A DNA stretch of 9,107 bases, from contig QMPG01000112.1 in assembly GCA_003648455.1 (NCBI GenBank), positions 1 to 9,107 on the forward strand, given 5' to 3'. Shown one piece after another: positions 7,348 to 9,107 of the stretch. Position 1 is the stretch's first letter; every line of letters starts with the position of its first letter. Origin of the DNA: Bacteroidota bacterium (GTDB lineage: Bacteria; Bacteroidota; Bacteroidia; Bacteroidales; B39-G9). The notes under the pieces are model-generated. The model saw only the letters and a program-made list of their open reading frames with translations, had not been told where the DNA came from and did not search any database. The position numbers were made by a program, and so were the translations under genes.

Positions 7348-7380
7348 TTTGTAAAAAATAATTAGTGAATTTTAGTTATG
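7348..7380 (+). promoter_or_regulatory. Weak promoter candidate at the start of the methyltransferase gene
   Basis: TTTG (7348-7351), a 21-base spacer and TAGTTATG (7373-7380) match TTTG-N19-21-TAnnTTTG except for one base in the -7 box. It overlaps the GTG at 7365. If it is real, transcription starts near 7387 and translation must begin at the ATG at 7434. Confidence 0.25.
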
Positions 7381-8222
7381 CAAAATTAAAAACTAGTGCT
7401 AATTTTCATATAAATCATCCTTTTAGAAAAAAAATGCAAGAGAGACATTTAAACAGAAAACAATATTTTGAAGAACAATCTATTACTACTGAAAAATACA
7501 TTATTCCATATATTGAAGATTGCTTAATAATAAACAAATCTACTAGAGTATTAGAAATTGGATGCGGTGAAGGTGGCAATTTAATCCCATTTATAAAAAA
7601 AGGCTGCCAAGTAACTGGTGTTGATATTATTGACAAACAAATTGAAAGAGCAAAAGAGTATATTAAAGAAATTGTTCCTAATTCAAACACAACACTTATA
7701 AGTAAAGACATGTATAATGTTACAGTTGACGAAATTGGTACTTTCGATTTAATTATAATGAGAGATGTTATTGAGCATATACATAATCAGGAACGTTTTC
7801 TGGCTTATTTAAAAAAATTTCTCAAACCAAAAGGACTAATATTTTTCGGTTTTCCTCCATGGTGTATGCCTTTTGGCGGTCATCATCAAATATGTAAAAG
7901 CAAGCTGTTAAGTCACCTGCCTTATTTTCATCTTTTAAACAAATCTCTCTATCGATGGCTTATGAAAGCTTTTAAAGAAAGCAAAGAAACTATAGATTCA
8001 TTGTTAGAAATAAAACAAACAGGACTTAGCATTAATAGATTTGAAAAAATTATTAAGAAGGAAAAATATGTTTTTGCTAAAAAAGATTTATATTTCATAA
8101 ACCCTAATTATGAAATAAAATTCGGATTAAAGCCCCGCAAACAATCAAAAATAATTGCTTCAATTCCTATTGTAAGAGATTTCTTAACTACAGGTTATTT
8201 TTGCTTGATAAAAAAATCCTGA
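7365..8222 (+). CDS. Class I SAM-dependent methyltransferase
   Basis: The 285-residue reading has the Rossmann-fold methyltransferase signatures in order: motif I VLEIGCGEGGN (62-72) for S-adenosylmethionine, the acidic D87 at the end of strand 2 (GVDIID), FDLIIMRDVIEHI (127-139) around strand 4, and LKPKGLIFFGFPPW (153-166) for strand 5. After this comes GGHHQICKSK (171-180) and a C-terminal region that could hold the substrate pocket. The acceptor molecule cannot be told from sequence. The start is uncertain. The frame opens with GTG at 7365, after a stop at 7359, while the first ATG is at 7434 (M24). I keep the GTG because the block HPFRKKMQERHLNRKQYF, which spans the ATG, looks like conserved protein, but the ATG is a real alternative. 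The HD-domain gene begins 8 bases after the stop, so the two probably share a transcript. Confidence 0.88.
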   Translation: MNFSYAKLKTSANFHINHPFRKKMQERHLNRKQYFEEQSITTEKYIIPYIEDCLIINKSTRVLEIGCGEGGNLIPFIKKGCQVTGVDIIDKQIERAKEYIKEIVPNSNTTLISKDMYNVTVDEIGTFDLIIMRDVIEHIHNQERFLAYLKKFLKPKGLIFFGFPPWCMPFGGHHQICKSKLLSHLPYFHLLNKSLYRWLMKAFKESKETIDSLLEIKQTGLSINRFEKIIKKEKYVFAKKDLYFINPNYEIKFGLKPRKQSKIIASIPIVRDFLTTGYFCLIKKS

Positions 8223-8230
8223 CTTAAGCT

Positions 8231-8884
8231 ATGAACCAAGAAGCTGTAATAAACAAAACCGTTGATTTTGTAAAAACTACTTTAGCTAATGCCGAAGGAG
8301 GACATGATTGGTGGCACATCTACAGAGTTTGGAAATTATCTCAACACATTGCAAAAACAGAAAACGTTGATTTGTTTGTTGTTGAGCTCGGTGCATTACT
8401 TCACGATATTGCAGACTCAAAATTTAACTCCGGAGACGAAAAAATTGGTCCTCGCAAAGCGCGAGAATTTTTAAGTTCTATTGATGTAAAAGAAGAAATT
8501 ATCGTTCATATAGAAAATATTATTGCAAATATCTCATTCAAAGGAGGAAAACAAGCACAACAATTTAAGTCGCCCGAACTTGATGTTATTCAAGATGCCG
8601 ACAGACTCGATGCAATAGGTGCAATCGGAATTGCAAGAACTTTTAATTACGGCGGTTACAAAAACAGACAACTATATAATCCCGATATAAAGCCAAATTT
8701 AAACATGACAAAAGAAGAGTATAAAAACAGCAATGCTCCTACTCTCAACCATTTCTACGAAAAACTTCTTTTACTTAAAAACCTTATGAACACTAAAACT
8801 GGCAAAAAAATTGCTATTCACAGACATGAGTTTATGTTACAATTTCTCGATGAGTTTTATGATGAGTGGGATGGTGTTTTGTGA
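8231..8884 (+). CDS. HD-domain phosphohydrolase, YpgQ/YedJ-like
   Basis: The 217-residue cytoplasmic protein belongs to the HD superfamily of metal-dependent phosphohydrolases. It shows the full set of likely metal ligands: H25-D26 and H29 in GGHDWWHIYRV, H58-D59 in LLHDIAD, and D122 in QDADRLDAIG. The downstream stretch AIGIARTFNYGGYKNRQLYNP (131-151) is typical of the YpgQ/YedJ subgroup, and the length fits its usual range of about 210-230. From memory, Bacillus subtilis YpgQ has been described as a manganese-dependent nucleotide pyrophosphohydrolase. A nucleotide substrate is therefore a reasonable guess, not something the sequence shows. The start is the ATG 8 bases after the methyltransferase stop, which indicates an operon. 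The pairing does not by itself show a shared pathway. Intergenic sequence and a palindromic element follow. Confidence 0.93.
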   Translation: MNQEAVINKTVDFVKTTLANAEGGHDWWHIYRVWKLSQHIAKTENVDLFVVELGALLHDIADSKFNSGDEKIGPRKAREFLSSIDVKEEIIVHIENIIANISFKGGKQAQQFKSPELDVIQDADRLDAIGAIGIARTFNYGGYKNRQLYNPDIKPNLNMTKEEYKNSNAPTLNHFYEKLLLLKNLMNTKTGKKIAIHRHEFMLQFLDEFYDEWDGVL

Positions 8885-8955
8885 AACCCGTTTTTTCTTC
8901 ATCTAATAGGCTAAAGTATTTTCAAAATTAATTTGATATTTCTTTTATTATTAAT

Positions 8956-8991
8956 AATTTAGATAAACCAAATTACCAATTTAGATTAACC
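8956..8991 (+). repeat. Two 14-base direct repeats, 22 bases apart
   Basis: AATTTAGATAAACC (8956-8969) and AATTTAGATTAACC (8978-8991) differ at one base. Their 22-base periodicity is about two helical turns. They directly abut the palindromic element, so they could be binding sites on one face of the DNA or part of the element's end. Chance is also possible in AT-rich DNA. Confidence 0.45.
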
Positions 8992-9107
8992 CGCTTTATT
9001 CATGCAAAAACGAAGTGAATTGTATGAATGTGTGATAGATAGTGGGGTGCAAAGCGGGAAACCCCGATTTAGTAATACCCAAATTTGGGGTTAATGAAAT
9101 TCCCAAA
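8990..9107. repeat. Palindrome-rich element at the right edge, possibly a REP/MITE-type repeat
   Basis: An outer 8-base stem, CCCGCTTT (8990-8997) with AAAGCGGG (9051-9058), encloses a hairpin of ATTCATGCAA (8998-9007) with TTGTATGAAT (9020-9029). That hairpin has ten pairs including one G-U and a 12-base loop. Further right are AACCCC (9060-9065) with GGGGTT (9087-9092), the perfect 12-base palindrome CCCAAATTTGGG (9078-9089), and another CCCAAA (9102-9107) that could compete for TTTGGG. The stretch is visibly richer in G and C than its surroundings and codes for nothing convincing. It resembles the repeats mobilised by REP-associated transposases or a short non-autonomous element, but it is cut by the window end and no transposase is in view. 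Confidence 0.6.

Noticed and set aside
9002..9094. A 30-codon plus-strand frame (MQKRSELYEC...) and an open minus-strand frame across the right edge
   Set aside because: Both lie wholly within the palindromic element, have no ribosome-binding site or recognisable domain, and are best explained by the repeat.

Overview
This AT-rich window most likely comes from the Bacteroidota, probably an anaerobic or marine Bacteroidales-like lineage. The assignment is inferred from gene content and signals, not from a marker gene. Support comes from the typical Bacteroidota secreted proteins (signal peptides ending in YSQ or WAQ, a lipoprotein with an LWSC lipobox, a large secreted S9 peptidase). Most starts also lack a Shine-Dalgarno sequence, and two promoters fit the Bacteroidota layout TTTG-N19-TAnnTTT(G/A). 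I saw no tRNA, rRNA, CRISPR array, transposase or phage gene.

Layout, left to right. Two genes lie on the minus strand: the first 75 codons of an exported protein running off the left edge (1-225), and coaD, the phosphopantetheine adenylyltransferase of coenzyme A synthesis (387-851). A 250-base divergent region with a 17-base dyad separates coaD from the plus-strand genes. These are a NYN-nuclease/LOTUS RNA-binding protein (1102-1884), a lipoprotein of unknown function (2063-3010), a secreted S9 prolyl-oligopeptidase-family peptidase (3109-5625), a secreted beta-propeller plus transglutaminase-like protein (5659-7299), a SAM-dependent methyltransferase (7365-8222) and an HD-domain phosphohydrolase (8231-8884). 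The last 118 bases form a dense palindromic element cut by the window end.

How the genes relate. The S9 peptidase and the propeller/transglutaminase protein are 33 bases apart, both exported, and plausibly cotranscribed. The methyltransferase and HD protein are 8 bases apart and look like a two-gene operon. The rest look like independent units.

The two observations most worth a second look are these. First, a 47-bp direct repeat (one mismatch) brackets the NYN-LOTUS gene, and each copy contains a well-formed Bacteroidota promoter. Second, the right edge carries a nested palindromic element. I did not find convincing evidence of a new multi-gene system; the genes are otherwise recognisable families.
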